64,000 bases of DNA from Selaginella tamariscina (lineage: Eukaryota; Streptophyta; Lycopodiopsida; Selaginellales; Selaginellaceae). The translations under genes and the position numbers were made by a program. Positions 46,373 to 59,823 of this stretch are shown here, piece after piece. The stretch covers positions 186,001 through 250,000 of the forward strand of contig PUQB01000367.1 in assembly GCA_003024785.1 (NCBI GenBank), in the 5' to 3' direction. The notes under the pieces were generated by a model, which saw nothing but the letters and a program-made list of their open reading frames with translations, ran no database searches and was not told where the DNA came from. Positions within the stretch are counted from its first letter, which is position 1. Every line of letters starts with the position of its first letter.

Positions 46373-49300
46373 GTTTGATAGTAACTCTTCATAGTTCTCC
46401 GTTTTCCAGCTACCTTTTTCTTGATTCTTTCCTTCCTTTTTTCTTTCCTAGATCATGGCTGATTTTGAGCAGCTTTCAACGCGAGCACCAAATGTTCATG
46501 AGCTGGCCACTTTGCGCCAAGTGGTCACCGATCTGCAAGGCTCCACCCATGCGGCACATGCAGCTGCTGATGCATCCTCCAAGGCTGCTGCGCAGGCTCT
46601 CTCTCAGGCATCAGTGGTTCCTTCTTCATCGAACTTTTCTTCGGAGCCGAAGATCAGCATGCCAGAAAAGTTCAGTGGCAACCGTGCCGATTTCCAAGGT
46701 TTCCTGAATCAGATCCGGCTCTTGATCCGCATGCAACCACGCCGCTACTCGACTGATGCACAAAAGGTTGGCCTTTTGGCATCCTTACTAAGTGGATCTC
46801 CCGGCTTGGGTTGCCCCTTTGCTGGAACGTGACGATCCATTGATGGAAGATTTTGAAGGATTCGTGGCTGCCTTTGAAGCCTGCTTTGGAGATCCTGATA
46901 AGTACCATTCCGCATGCACGAAGTTACGCAAGCTCACACAAGGATCCCGACCAGTTTCTGTTTATGCATCCGAATTTCAACAACTTTGCACGAACGTTCC
47001 ATGGGACGAGACTGCATTGATCGAACACTTCCGTTTTGGGCTGAGGGATGACGTGAAGGACCTTCTCCTTACGTTACGGATGCCCAAACCTTAGCAGAGA
47101 TCATCCAACAGGCCGTTCGCTTGACAACCGTTTGTTCGAACGTCGTCAGGAAAAATCTCGTCAGCAGTTCCTGCAAGTCAATCCTGCAGCTGTAGCACAT
47201 GTTCCTGTGACACCTTCTGGAGTAGTCCCTATGGAGGTTGAGAAATACAAGCGTGGTCCACTTTCAGCTGCGGAAAAGCAACGCCGTCGTAGTGAGAACT
47301 TATGCTTGTATTGTGGTGAAGTAGGACACAAGGTGGCGGAATGTCCTGCTAAAGCCAAGAAGTTCAAGACGTGCGAAGTTGAAGCCGAAGTTCAATGTCC
47401 ACTCCGTCTAGGAGCCGCGAAGTTGGACGTAAGTGCAGGCTCCATTGGTGTTGCTCATACCATTTCATCACTCAAGTTTCCTGTACACATTCGCCTCAAT
47501 AACCGAGAGCTCAAGGAGTTTGCCCTGTTAGACACTGGTGCAAATGCATGTTTCATGGATGACACTTTTGCAGCTCAGCATGGCATTCCGGTGGTGAAGT
47601 TGAAGCGTGCAGTTCCTGTAGAGGTGGCCGATGGTCGTTTGATTGCTTCTGGCGCAGTTACCCACGCTACCACACCTCTCTCTTGCAGTCATGGCGCATT
47701 CAACTGTTCGATTTCCTTCAACTTGATCAAGACTCGGTCGACTCCCATCATTTTTGGCATGCCATGGTTCGTTGTTGCAAATCCGCAGATCGACTGGAGG
47801 TCTAGGACGCTCACGTTTTCCTCTCCAGCAGCCAAGATCAATCCTGTACCTTCCTGCGTGCAGGATACATCCTTGGTGTCTGAGGCAGTACAAGCTACAG
47901 GATTGACTGTGCCTGTTCCTGTATCAGTGTTGAAGACTCCTCCTCGACAGGATTCACCTCATGTCAGCTCCTCAGCACATCCGCAGGCTCTCTCCACTCC
48001 TGTAAGTTTGCGGATTCCTGTACAGGGTTCTTCCAATCCTGTATCAGTGTCGAAAGTTCCTCCTCAACAGGATCCACCTCCTGTTGGTTCCTCAGCACAT
48101 CCGCAGGCTTTCTCCACTCCTGTAAGTTCGCGGATTCCTGTACAGGGTTCTTCCAATCCTGTATCAGTGTTGAAGACTCTTCCTCGGCAAGATTCACCTC
48201 ATGTCAGTTCCTCAGCACATCCGCAGGCTTTCTCCATTCCTCTAAGGTCGCGGATTCCTGTACAGGGTTCTTCCAATCCTGTATTAGTGTCGAAGGTTCC
48301 TCCTCGACAGGATTCACCTCCTTTCCGTTCATCAGCACTACAGGTTCATCAGGCTCCAGCAGATTCAACACTTCTACAGGACATCCGTTCGCAGTTGGCT
48401 ACAGACGATTTGGCAAGGAATGTGTTCTCACACATTAGTCCTGACATTGCAAGCTCCTCTTCCTCCAGTTCCCGTTCAGACTACACCTGTTGCCATACAG
48501 GACGGACTCCTGTACCGGGAAGGTCTCCTGTACGTTCCTGTTGGTGTTTGCAGGACTCGTGTGGTACAGGATTGTCATGATACCCCGGCTACAGGACATT
48601 TTGGTGTGGCCAAGACAGTTGAGTTGGTGACTCGCAACTATTGGTGGCCTGGGTTGCGAGGTTTTGTGGAAAGGTTTGTACGGAGTTGTGACACCTGCAA
48701 CAGGTCGAAGATGCCTCGTCATGCACCCTCTGGTCTTCTTCGTCCTCTTCCTGTTCCTTCTGCTCCTTGGAGATCCATTTCTATGGATTTCCTCACAGAT
48801 CTTCCTCCTTCTCGCGGATTCGATGCAGTTCTTGTGGTGGTTGACCGTTTCACCAAACAGGCTCATTTCCTACCATGTAACAAGACTGCTACAGGCCAGA
48901 CAACTGCTGAGTTGGTGATCCGCGAAGTGTTCCGACACATGGTCTTCCTGAGAGCATTGTTTCCGATCGAGGTCCACAATTCATGTCCAAGTTTTGGCGA
49001 GAGCTTCTTCGGTCTACAGGTTAAAGCGGATCTTTCTTCAGGATATCACCCACAAACCGATGGGTCCGAACGCACAATTCAGACCTTAGAACAGTATCTT
49101 CGTTGCTTCATCAGTTACCAACAGGACAACTGGTTGGACCTTCTTCCAATGGCGGAGTTTGCCTACAACAACTCCGTTCACGCATCTACAGGCAGACACC
49201 TTTCTTTGCTCTTACAGGCCACCATCCACGTTTTGACTTTGCTCCTCCCTTCTCCTTCTTCCGCTCCTGCAGTACAGGATCGTCTTCAGCATCTTCGGCA

Positions 49301-49859
49301 GGTACAGGATGATCTCCAGGTTCACCTTCAGCAGGCACAGGAACGGTACAAGCATCATGCTGATGCTCACCGTCAGCCGGCACCTGCATACAAGATTGGT
49401 GATCTCGTGTGGCTTCTTCGTCGACACATTCGCACCAACAGGCCTTCTTCTAAGTTGGATTTTCAACGATTGGGCCCTTACAGGATCGTGGCGGAGGTAA
49501 ATCCTGTAGCTTTCCGACTCGAGTTACCATCCACGGTGAAACTTCATCCTGTGTTTCAACACCTCTTTGTTGGAGCCGTATCATCCTTCTTCTCTTCATG
49601 GTCGTGCTTCTTCTCTTCCCCCTCCTGTGGTCATTGCTGGTGAACCTGAGTACGAAGTTGCAGCCATCCTTGATTCTCGTCTTCATCGCCGCCAACTTCA
49701 ATACTTGGTAGATTGGAAAGGTTATTTGCCTACCGATCGCACTTGGGAACCTGCATCCAACTTACTCCATGCTTCTTCCAAAGTTGCTGCCTTCCATCGG
49801 CATTATCCTGCTAAACCAGGTCTTAAGACTCGTGGAACTCGTCCTTAGGGAGAAGGTGC

Positions 49860-50721
49860 TGTCACAACTCGATACAGGATTCCGGATACAGGATACAGGA
49901 TGCAGGATTTCGGATACAGGATACGGGTTATAGGATATGCTTGCAGGATATTCCTACAGGATATACCTATAGGATATTCCTATAGGATATGCCTATAGGA
50001 TATGCTACAGGATATGCCTAGAGGATAAGGGACACTATTCTTAGCTCATGACTAGATTATACTCATGACTAGATTAGCTTGGAGTTGTGAGCATAAAAGC
50101 TCCGACCTAATTGTTATACAATCAGTTACTATCAACACCAGTCATTCTACGATCATTCTTGTTCTTGTCTTGTTTGTATCTTGTTCCTTGCCTCTTATTC
50201 TTGTCTCGCTCCTAGATCCTATCTTGTTCTTGTCTCGCTCCTAGATCCTGTCCTACTCCTGATTCCTGAGTTCCCAGTTCCTATCCTGTTCCCTGTCCTG
50301 CTATCCTGCTCCGGTTCCTATCCAGCTCCTTGTCATGCTATCCTGCTTTGGTTCCTATCTAGCTCCTTGTCCTGCTATCCTGCTCCATTTCATATCCTGT
50401 TCCTTGTCCTGCTATCCTACTCCAGTTCCTATCCAGTTCCTTGTCCTGCTATCCTGCTCCGGTTCCTATCCTGCTCCTTGTCCTGCTATCCTGCTCCAGT
50501 TCCTATCCTACTCCTTGTCCTATTCCTGAGTTCCTAGTTCCTATTTCTGAGTTCCTAGTTCCTATCCTGTTCTGGTTCCTATCCTGCTCCGGTTCCTATC
50601 CTGCTCCTTGTTCTGCTCCTGAGTTCCAAGTTCCTATCTTGCTCCTTGTCCTGCTCCTGAGTCAAGCCTCCTTGTTCTCAGAATCCTGCTCACCTCCTTG
50701 TTCCTGGATCGTGGCTTGACA
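49860..50721 (+). repeat. 3' LTR of element A
   Basis: Same ends and word order as the 5' LTR but about 160 bp longer, mostly through extra units of the C/T-rich repeat. A purine-rich tract (TTAGGGAGAAGG) precedes it. Confidence 0.85.
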
Positions 50722-51131
50722 AGAAGCAGGACAAGGAGCAGGATAGGGAGTAGGACAGGAACTAGGAACTAAGAGAGCAAGAGGGAAGGAGCAAAACAAG
50801 ACAAGACAAGATTGATCGTAGAAAGACTGGGTTGATAGTAACTGATTATACAACAGTTAAGTCGAAGCTTTTATACTCACAACTCCAAGCTAATCTGGTC
50901 ATGAGTCTAATCTGGTCATGAGCTAAAAATAGTGACCCTTATCCTCTAGGCATATCTTGTAATATATCCTATAGGCATATCCTATAGGAATATCCTGTAG
51001 GAATATCCTTTAAGAATATCCTATAGGTATATCCTGTAGGAATATCTTGCAGGCATATCCTGTAAGTATATCCTATATGCATATCCTATAACCCGTATCT
51101 TATATCCTGCATCCTGTATCGGGTCGTGACA
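50722..51131 (-). repeat. Inverted LTR piece abutting element A
   Basis: An incomplete LTR of the same family in opposite orientation (ends ggtcgtgaca at 51131) directly touches the 3' LTR of element A. It points to an insertion or recombination at this spot and explains why element A lacks a matching flank on its right. Confidence 0.75.
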
Positions 51132-52665
51132 GACACTGGGTTAGACGTCACACGATACAACGCCTGAGGCATGCCCTTTGGGATTGTGTCATGGGTTTGT
51201 CACCAAGGGGTTGAATACTCTAGTAAATAGGCATGCTTATGCTCACACTAGGGTGCTAAACCTTAAGCATTCGCTCAAGGGAGATTAGGTCTCGTAACTA
51301 GGTGTGCTTTGGCACACTTAGCTAGGGGGTGTTCTTTTTAGGATCTAAGGGTTGAACAACCTAAGCTCATTAGTAGAAGCCCTATCATGAAACACTTGCA
51401 AAGTCATATACTTAGGGTTATCCAAACCAAGCTTTAGGGAATTTGCTTAACAGAACATTTGTGTCTGCCTACGGTGCACACTTATGTTCTTACTAAGTAC
51501 TAGCCCTAGGTCTAGGGTATCACTTGGCCACTCAAACCCTTAAGGGTTAGTCGTGGTTCAGGGTACCCCTTGTTGCCCTAAAGAGGTTGTACTATCAGAT
51601 GAGGGTGATCCTCAAGGGATAAGTGACAATGTCTTAGCTCTGTCACGGGGGCATGTGTGAGACACATCTCCCCTGTGGGGTTAGGGCATGAGCATGTTTG
51701 GTCTATTGGGATAGGATCCTAAAGTCTACTCGGGATATCCTCTAGGGTTCGGGGGATGGTCATTCTAGGGGACTTAGGGTAAGACTGTAAGATTTCTGTT
51801 TAACTAAGCATCTGAGTTAGACTCTTAGGGTCATCTTGGAAGATTTAGCGTTGCTCACACAGGGAATTATCATCGGAAGGCCACTTGGTGGCCATGTGTT
51901 GCCACGTGTTAGCCCTCCGAGTTAAAACTCTGAGAATCCAAGTCTTTGGGAGTTTTGTAGAATGTGGAGTTTTGTGAAGCAAGAGTATTGCACGCATTGT
52001 GATAGGTTTGGTTGTGCTTCTTAATGTGGCAAGTCAACTTTGATGAAGCATACAAGCCAAAGAAGCAAGTTGTGAGTGTAGGGGTTGTATTAACTAATCT
52101 AGTAGGGAAATGAATGAAATTTTTTGAGCCAACTTCTAGTGTTAGTTCTTGCAATCAAATAGAGTATTCTGCATTAATTTGAGGATTGAAGGAGGCAAGG
52201 AGACAAGGAGTTAAGAACGTGGTTGCATTGGTGACTATAAGTTGGTGGTGAACTAAGTGCAAGGTCAATGGAAGGTGAGAAAGCCTGATTATTGATGCTT
52301 TTTGAGCATGTTCAAGATCTCAAAAGGGGGTTCAACACTTCTGAGATAAAGCATGTTCCTTGAAGAGAGAATTTAGAGGTTGACGAGTTTGCACAAAGGT
52401 GAGGCATTGCTTCATCAAAGTAACATTTCTTTGTCTACTTATAATCATGTGAAACCTTTGCCATTTTTACACTTGTAAAGATGGTGTCTATTCTAGTATA
52501 TTATGGTTTGTAAAATGAGGTTGCAAATCGGTATTTATGTTCATTTAAGTGAGCATGCATTTCAAATGGAGATAAAAGTTCTACCACTTGGGTAGAACTT
52601 CTACCATTATTTTTAGAGGATGGAGTGTTGAAGTGGTTTGAGAATTAGACAAGTGATGTTACAAC
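51132..52665. other. Diverged non-coding repeat
   Basis: No gene. 51300-51850 parallels 22480-23070 in word order but is richer in G+C (cttactaagtactagccctagg against cttactaagtattaacctta). It could be part of an old element without recognisable proteins. Confidence 0.55.
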
Positions 52666-53254
52666 TGTCAAGCCACGATCCAAGAACCAGGAAGCGAGTA
52701 GGATTCCGAGAACAGGAAGGCTTGACTCAGAAACAGGACCGAGAGCAGAACAGGAACTAGGAACAGGAACAGGAACAGGACGGATCCAGGAGTAGGACAG
52801 GAACAGGACGGATCCAGGAGCAAGACAGGATCAGGATAGGATCCGGGAGCAAGACAGGAGCAGGAGGCAAAGAGTAAGACAAGAACAAGACAAGAACAAG
52901 GAACAAGAATAATCGTAGAATGATTGGTGTTGATAGTAACTGATTGTACAACAATTAGGTCGGAGCTTTTATGCTCACAACTCCAAGCTAATCTAGTCAT
53001 GAGTCTAATCTAGTCATGAGCTAAGAATAGTGTCCCTTATCCTCTAGGCATATCCTGTAGCATATCCTATAGGCATATCCTATAGGAATATCCTATAGGT
53101 ATATCCTGTAGGAATATCCTGCAGGCATATCCTGTAACCCGTATCCTGTATCCGAAATCCTACATCCTGTATCCTGTATCCAAAATCCTACATCCTGTAT
53201 CCTGTATTCGGAAACCTATATCCTGCATCCTGTATCCTGTATTGGGTTGTGACA
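52666..53254 (-). repeat. 3' LTR of element B
   Basis: 589 bp from tgtcaagccacg to ggttgtgaca, the reverse complement of the element A LTR with fewer C/T-rich units. Confidence 0.85.
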
Positions 53255-56200
53255 GCACCTCCTCCCTAAGGACGAGTTCCATGAGTCTTAGGACTTGGTT
53301 TAACAAGATAATGCCGATGGAAGGCAGCAACTTTGGAAGAAGCATGGAGTACGTTGGATGCAGGTTCCCAAGTGCGATCGGTAGGCAAATAACCTTTCCA
53401 ATCCACCAAGTATTGAAGTTGGCAGCAATGAAGACGAGAATCAAGGATGGCTGCAACTTCGTACTCAGGTTCACCAGCAATGACCACAGGAGGGGGAAGA
53501 GAAGAAGCACAACCATGAAGAGAAGAAGGATGATACGGCTCCAACAAAGAGGTGTGAAACACAAAATGAAGTTTCACCATGGATGGTAACTTGAGTCGGA
53601 AAGCTATAGGATTTACCTCCGCCACGATCCTGTAAGGGCCCAATCGTTGAAAATCCAACTTAGAAGAAGGCCTGTTGGTGCGAATGTGTCGACGAAGAAG
53701 CCACACGAGATCACCAATCTTGTATGCAGGTGCCGGCTGACGGTGAGCATCAGCATGATGCTTGTACCGTTCCTGTGCCTGCTGAAGGTGAACCTGGAGA
53801 TCATCCTGTACCTGCCGAAGATGCTGAAGACGATCCTGTACTGCAGGAGCGGAAGAAGGAGAAGCGGGAGGAGCGAAGTCAAAATGTGGATGGTGGCCTG
53901 TAAGAGCAAAGAAAGGTGTTTGTCCTGTAGATGCTGCGTGAACGGAGTTGTTGTAGGCAAACTCCGCCATTGGAAGAAGGTCCAACCAGTTGTCTTGCTG
54001 GTAACTGATGAAGCAACGAAGATACTGTTCTAAGGTCTGAATTGTGCGTTCGGACTGCCCATCGGTTTGTGGGTGATATCCTAAAGAAAGATCCGCTTTA
54101 ACCTGTAGACTTCGGAGAAGTTTTCGCCAAAACTTGGACATGAATTGTGGACCTCGATCAGAAACAATGCTCTCAGGAAGACCATGGTGTCGGAACACTT
54201 CGCGGATCACCAACTCAGCAGTTGTCTGGCCTGTAGCAGTCTTGTTACATGGTAGGAAATGAGCTTGTTTGGTGAAACGGTCAATTACCACAAGAACTGC
54301 ATCGAATCCGCGAGAAGGAGGAAGATCTGTGAGGAAATCCATAGAAATGGATCTCCAAGGAGCAGAAGGAACAGGAAGAGGACGAAGAAGACCAGAAGGT
54401 GCATGACGAGGCATCTTTGACATGTTGTAGGTGTCACAACTCCGTACAAACCTTTCCACAAAACCTCGCAACCCAGGCCACCAATAGTTGCGAGTCACCA
54501 ACTCAACTGTCTTGGCCACACCAAAATGTCCTGTAGCCGGGGTATCATGACAATCATGTACCACGTGAGTCCTGCACACACCAACAGGAACGTATAGGAG
54601 ACCTTCCCGGTACAGGAGTCCGTCCTGTATGGCAAACAGCGTGTAGTCTGAACGGGAACTGGAGGAAGAGGAGCTTGCAATTTCAGGACTGATGTGTGAG
54701 AACACATTCCTTGCCAAATCGTCTGTAGCCAACTGTGAATGGATGTCCTGTAGAAGTGTTGAATCTGTTGGAGCCTGATGAACCTGTAGTGCCGCAAGCC
54801 GGAATCGATCAGGACCCAACAACACTTGTCTTTGACAGTCATATGCAGGATTGCCTGGGACCGGTGCAAGGTAAGAGCGCCTAGACAATGCGTCCGCCTT
54901 GCCATTCCAAAAACCGGGCCTATAGACAATGACGAAATCAAAACGTGATAGGAACTCCGCCCACCTAGCCTGTCGTCGACTGAGAACTCGAGCCGTTTGA
55001 AAATACTCCAGGTTCTTGTGATCCGTAAGAACTTGTACAGGATGCACAGCACCTTCCAGGAAATGCCGCCACTCGAACGAATCCACAATGGCCTTGAGTT
55101 CCTTGTCATGAATCTCGTAATTGATCTCCGCCGAAAGGAACTTACGAGAGTGAAAAGCTACAGGATGAAGCAACTTGTCTTCTCCAACTTGTGATAGGAC
55201 GGATCCTACTGCAAAATCCGAGGCGTCTGCTTCAACGAAGAAAGGACGAGAAGGATCAGGATGTGCTAAAATCGGAGCTATTGTGAAGGTGTCCTTGAGT
55301 GTTGTGAATGCATGTTCTGCCTTGTTGGACCAAGAAAAACCTCTGTGCGCTTGGTGAGTTCTGTGAGTGGAAGTACACGCTTGGAGAAGTCCTGTATGAA
55401 CCGCCTGTAGAAGTTTGCAAAGCCAAGGAAACATTGTACATCTCGTACAGACTTGGGCTTCTCCCACTCCACGATGGTCTTCACCTTGTGCATGTCCATG
55501 GAAACGCCAGCAGGAGAGATGATGTAGCCCAAGAACTCCACAGAATCCCTATCGAAAAAACACTTCTCCAACTTCGCATACAGGCCATGCTCGCGAAGCC
55601 GCTGTAGAACCAATCGTACATGCTTGTCATGTGCCGCCTGGTCCTTGGAGAAAATCAAAATATCGTCGAGGTAGATCACCACAAACTGGTCCAAGAAGTC
55701 ACGAAAGATGTCGTTCACTATGTGTTGGAACACGGCTGGGGCATTGGTAAGGCCGAAAGGCATTACCGTGTACTCGAAGTGTCCATACCTTGTACGAAAA
55801 GCAGTCTTCCACTCATCGCCTGAACGAATCCGTACAAGGTTGTAGGCCCCTCGTAAGTCGATCTTCGTGAACACCTTTGCTCCTCGCAGCCGATCGAGAA
55901 GTTCTGGAATCAATGGCAACGGGTACCGATTCCGAATGGTAACTTGATTCAAACCCCTGTAGTCCACAACCAAACGTAAGCTCCCATCCTTCTTCTTGAC
56001 AAAGAAGATAGGCGCTCCTGTAGGGGACTTTGAATGACGAATGAAGCCGGATGTCAAGTTGTCCTCGATGTATTGGCGAAGAACCTCCAACTCTGTGGGT
56101 GACAATGCGTAAATCGGTCCGAACGGTGGAGTCTTTCCTTCTGCAAGATCAATAGGACAGTCGTAAGACCTATGAACAGGAAGAACTGTAGCCTTGTGCT

Positions 56201-58337
56201 TGTCAAAAATGTCCTTAAAGTCGTGGTACTTGGATGGTAGAGAAGAAGGAGGAGAAGGAAAAGGAGTAACCGAAGGAGATTGAAAAATAGGAGAGTCAGA
56301 CACAGGAAAGGTAGAAGAGGACGTAGGAGTTACTTGAAAGGCAAAAAGATGAAAAGGAGCAGGATCAGTGGTAAGTTCATGCATGGTAGTGGTAAGAACT
56401 CGGAGAGGAGAAGGAGGGAGCTGTGACTGAAAAAGAGGAAGGATCTTGGGGGGTGGAACAGAAGCAGAGTAACAAAAGGAGGCAGGATTGGGAGAAACCT
56501 GTGTGGATGTTGACGAGTGTACAGGATTGGAAGAATCCTATACAGAAGTCCGTGGTTGCACATGAGTGAGGGAAGCCTGTGAGTGTGCTGACGAACCAAC
56601 AGGAGGTGGATCCTATTGAGGAGGAACCTTCGACACTGATACAGAATTGGAAGAACCTTGTACAGGAATCCGCAAACTTACAGGAGTGGAGAGAACCTGC
56701 GGATGTGCTGAGGAACTGACATGAGGTGAATCCTGTCGAGGAAGAGTCTTCAACATTGGTACAGGAACAGGCACAGTCAATCCTGTAGCTTGTACTGCCT
56801 CAGACACCAAGGATGTATCCTGCACGCAGGAAGGTACAGGATTGATCCTGGCTGCTGGAGAGGAAAACGTGAGCTTCCTAGACCTCCAGTCAATCTACGG
56901 ATTTGCAACAACGAACCATGGCATGCCAAAAATGATGGGAGTCGACCGAGTCTTGATCAAGTTGAAGGAAATCGAACAGTTGAATGCACCATGATTGCAA
57001 GAAGAGGGTGTGGTAGCGTGGGTAACTACGCTAGAAGCAATCAAACGACCATCGGCCACCTCTATAGGAACTGCACGCTTCAACTTCACCACCGGAATGC
57101 CATGTTGAGCTGCAAAAGTGTCATCCATGAAACATGCATTTGCACCAGTGTCTAACAGGGCAAACTCCTTGAGCTCTCGGTTTTGAGGCGAATGTGTACA
57201 GAAAACTTGAGTGATGGAATGGTATGAGCAGCACCAATGGAGCCTGCACCTACGTCCAACTTCGCGGCTCCTAGACGAAGTGGACATTGAAGTTTTCTGA
57301 ACTTCAGCTTCATGCATCTTGAACTTTCTGGCTTTATTAGGACATTCCGCCACCTTGTGTCCTGCTGCACCACAATACAAGCATAGGTTCTCACCTCGAC
57401 GACGTTGCTTCTCAGCAGTTGAAAGTGGGCCACGCTTGGATTTGTTAACCTCCATAGGAACTGCTCTAGAAGGTGTTGTAGGAACATGTGCTACGGCTAC
57501 AGGATTGGTTGGCAGGAACTGCTGACGGAATTTTTCCTGACAGTGCTCGAACAAACGGTTGTCGCAGCGAACGGCCTGTTGCATGATCTCTGCTAACGTT
57601 TGAGCATCCGATAATGTAAGGAGAAGGTCCTTTACATCATCCCTCAGCCCAAAACGGAAGTGTTCGATCAATGCAGTCTCGTCCCATGGAATGTTCGTGC
57701 ACAATTGTTGAAACTCGGATGCATAAACGGAAGCTGGTCTGGATCCTTGTGTGAGCTTCAGTAACTTCGTGCATGCAGAACGGTACTTATCGAGATCTCC
57801 AAAACAGGCTTCAAAGGCAGCCACGAAACCTTCAAAGTCTTTCATCAATGGGTCGTCACGCTCCAGCAAGGGAGCAACCCAAGCTCGTGGAGATCCACTT
57901 AGTAAGGATGCCAAAAGGCCAACCTTTTGTGCATCCGTCGAGTAGCGGCGTGGTTGCATGCAGATCAAGAGCCGGATCTGATTCAAGAAACCTTAGAAAT
58001 CGGCACGGTTGCCACTGAACTTCTCTGGCATGCTGATCTTCGGCTCCGGAGAAAAGTTCGATGAAGAAGGAATCACTGATGCCTGAGAGAGAGCCTGCGC
58101 AGCAGCCTTGGAGGATGCATCAGCAGCTGCATGTGCCGCATGGGTGGAGCCTTGCAAATCGGTGACCACTTGGCGCAAAGTGGCCAGCTCATGAAGTAAC
58201 ATTTGGTGCTCGCGTTGAAAGTGCTCAAAATCAGCCATGATCTTATGAAAGAAAGAAAGGAGAAAAACGAAGGAAAAGAATCAAGGAAAAAAAAGTAGCT
58301 GGGAAACGAAGAGCTATAAAAGGAGTTACTATCAAAC

Positions 58338-58862
58338 TGTCAAGCCATGATCCAAGAACCAGGAAGCGAGTAGGATTCCGAGAACAGGAAGGCTTGACTC
58401 AGGAACAGGACCGAGAGCAGGACAGGAACTAGGAACAGGAATAGGAACAGGACGGATCCAGGAGTAGGACAGGAACAGGACGGATCCAGGAGCAAGACAG
58501 GATCAGGATAGGATCCGGGAGCAAGACAGGAGCAGGAGGCAAAGAGTAAGACAAGAACAAGACAAGAACAAGGAATAAGAATAATCGTAGAATGATTGGT
58601 GTTGATAGTAACTGATTGTACAACAATTAGGTCGGAGCTTTTATGCTCACAACTCCAAGCTAATCTAGTCATGAGTCTAATCTAGTCATGAGCTAAGAAT
58701 AGTGTCCCTTATCCTCTAGGCATATCCTGTAGCATATCCTATAGGCATATCCTATAGGAATATCCTATAGGCATATCCTATAGGAATATCCTATAGGCAT
58801 ATCCTGTAGGAATATCCTGCAGGCATATCCTGTAACCCGTATCCTGTATCCGAAATCCTACA
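58338..58862 (-). repeat. 5' LTR of element B, interrupted
   Basis: Begins tgtcaagccatg and matches the other LTR up to about 58862, where a new LTR (element C) starts. The missing part should lie beyond element C, outside the window. Confidence 0.8.
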
Positions 58863-58864
58863 TT

Positions 58865-59823
58865 GTCATAGTTTTTACTATGACTCGACCCTTTACTTTG
58901 GGGTTTGACTGTTGTTACTTACCGAGTTGTGTGACGAACCCTAGATGTAGTAGGAAACAGGACTTAGTGCACTTGGGTATCTAGTGATGGTCCGGCCGGG
59001 TGTCATTAGGTATTTGCAGGAAACTCTAGGCGAAGCTAGAACTTACCTTCTAGAAACTCTCCCCCGGTTTGACGTTCTAGGTTTAAAGTATAGCTTGTCA
59101 AAAAGGGTTAGGGACACCCTAGGGTTGACCTAACCCTAGGGTTGCCCTAACCCCACGCCCTAATACCCCCCCTAGGGGTTAGGTTTAGGGTTAGGTTAGG
59201 ACAACCATTTTCTCTAAGGGCTGGCATTTCCGTGCCAGCCCACTTACTCATTTAGGTAAACAGGGGGGGGGGGGTCCGTCACATAAATAAGGTAGAGTAT
59301 ATGTAGTGAGGCTTCCTGGGTTCAAAAGAGAGCTCGTTAACCTCCTACCGGTGCAAGCTAAGCTTGTGTCGTCAAGGTGCAACCCTCGTTGTGCCGCCCA
59401 AACTTCCACACGACAGGGGTACAACCCACCCTAGGGTTAGACTATCCTTATCGTTGGCAGGATCTTGCCTTTGAGATAGGGGCACGTCACTTCCAAGGAG
59501 TTAGTCAGATTCCTTGGTCCGAAAACCTGCCGCAAGCTCAAAACATTGCCCGAGTTCACGTTCCGCAAACTAGTGGTTGAGGCCTTGCTCCGGCCGCCTC
59601 AACCACGCCAAGCTAGGAACGACACCTAAAGCTCGGCTAGTCCGTGTATCCTGATTCACAAGGTGAGTCTCGTTCGTGGACTTAGTCAGTTAGGGTTTGA
59701 GTTCCTAAGGCTTGGGTTCCTAATACGGGTTACTTTACCAGATTCCGTGGGGTTTCCAGAGAGGGGATTCCAGGGTTGGCACCTGGCAAGCCGCCTTTGT
59801 GGCACCAGGTAAAAACTCTGACA
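58865..59823 (+). repeat. 5' LTR of element C
   Basis: 959 bp, from TGTCATAGTTTTTACTATGAC (itself a small hairpin) to the end at CTCTGACA. It contains runs of CCTAGGGTTA-type words near 59110-59200 and a G run at 59263-59272. Confidence 0.8.

Larger units (their letters stand above)
45671..50721 (+). mobile_element. Ty3/gypsy chromovirus fossil A
   Basis: LTRs are at 45671-46372 and 49860-50721 (TGTCA...TGACA). Parts seen in order: gag from 46455, a CCHC knuckle (CLYCGEVGHKVAEC) near 47305-47350, protease (LLDTGANACFMDD) near 47530, a Pro/Ser-rich repeat region (47900-48300), integrase zinc and core regions (48570-49100) and a chromodomain (YLVDWKGYLPTDRTWEPA) near 49705-49760. Reverse transcriptase and RNase H are not found. 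The element is broken, with several breaks. The LTRs are still very alike apart from repeat number, so it is fairly young. No target-site duplication matches at its ends. Confidence 0.9.
52666..58862 (-). mobile_element. Ty3/gypsy chromovirus fossil B
   Basis: Same family as element A, in opposite orientation. The 3' LTR is at 52666-53254; the 5' LTR (58338-58862) is cut by element C. Parts on the minus strand: gag from 58238, CCHC (CLYCGAAGHKVAEC) near 57350-57390, protease near 57150, reverse transcriptase ([29 protein letters not shown]) about 56050-55600, RNase H (FFVEADASDFAVGSVLSQ) near 55220, integrase (54550-53950) and chromodomain near 53330-53430. It is broken, with a few breaks, but is the most complete of the three. 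Confidence 0.92.

Noticed and set aside
50181-50719. Plus frames with CPAILLQFLS-type repeats
   Set aside because: They come from the C/T-rich unit of the element A LTR and have no coding meaning.
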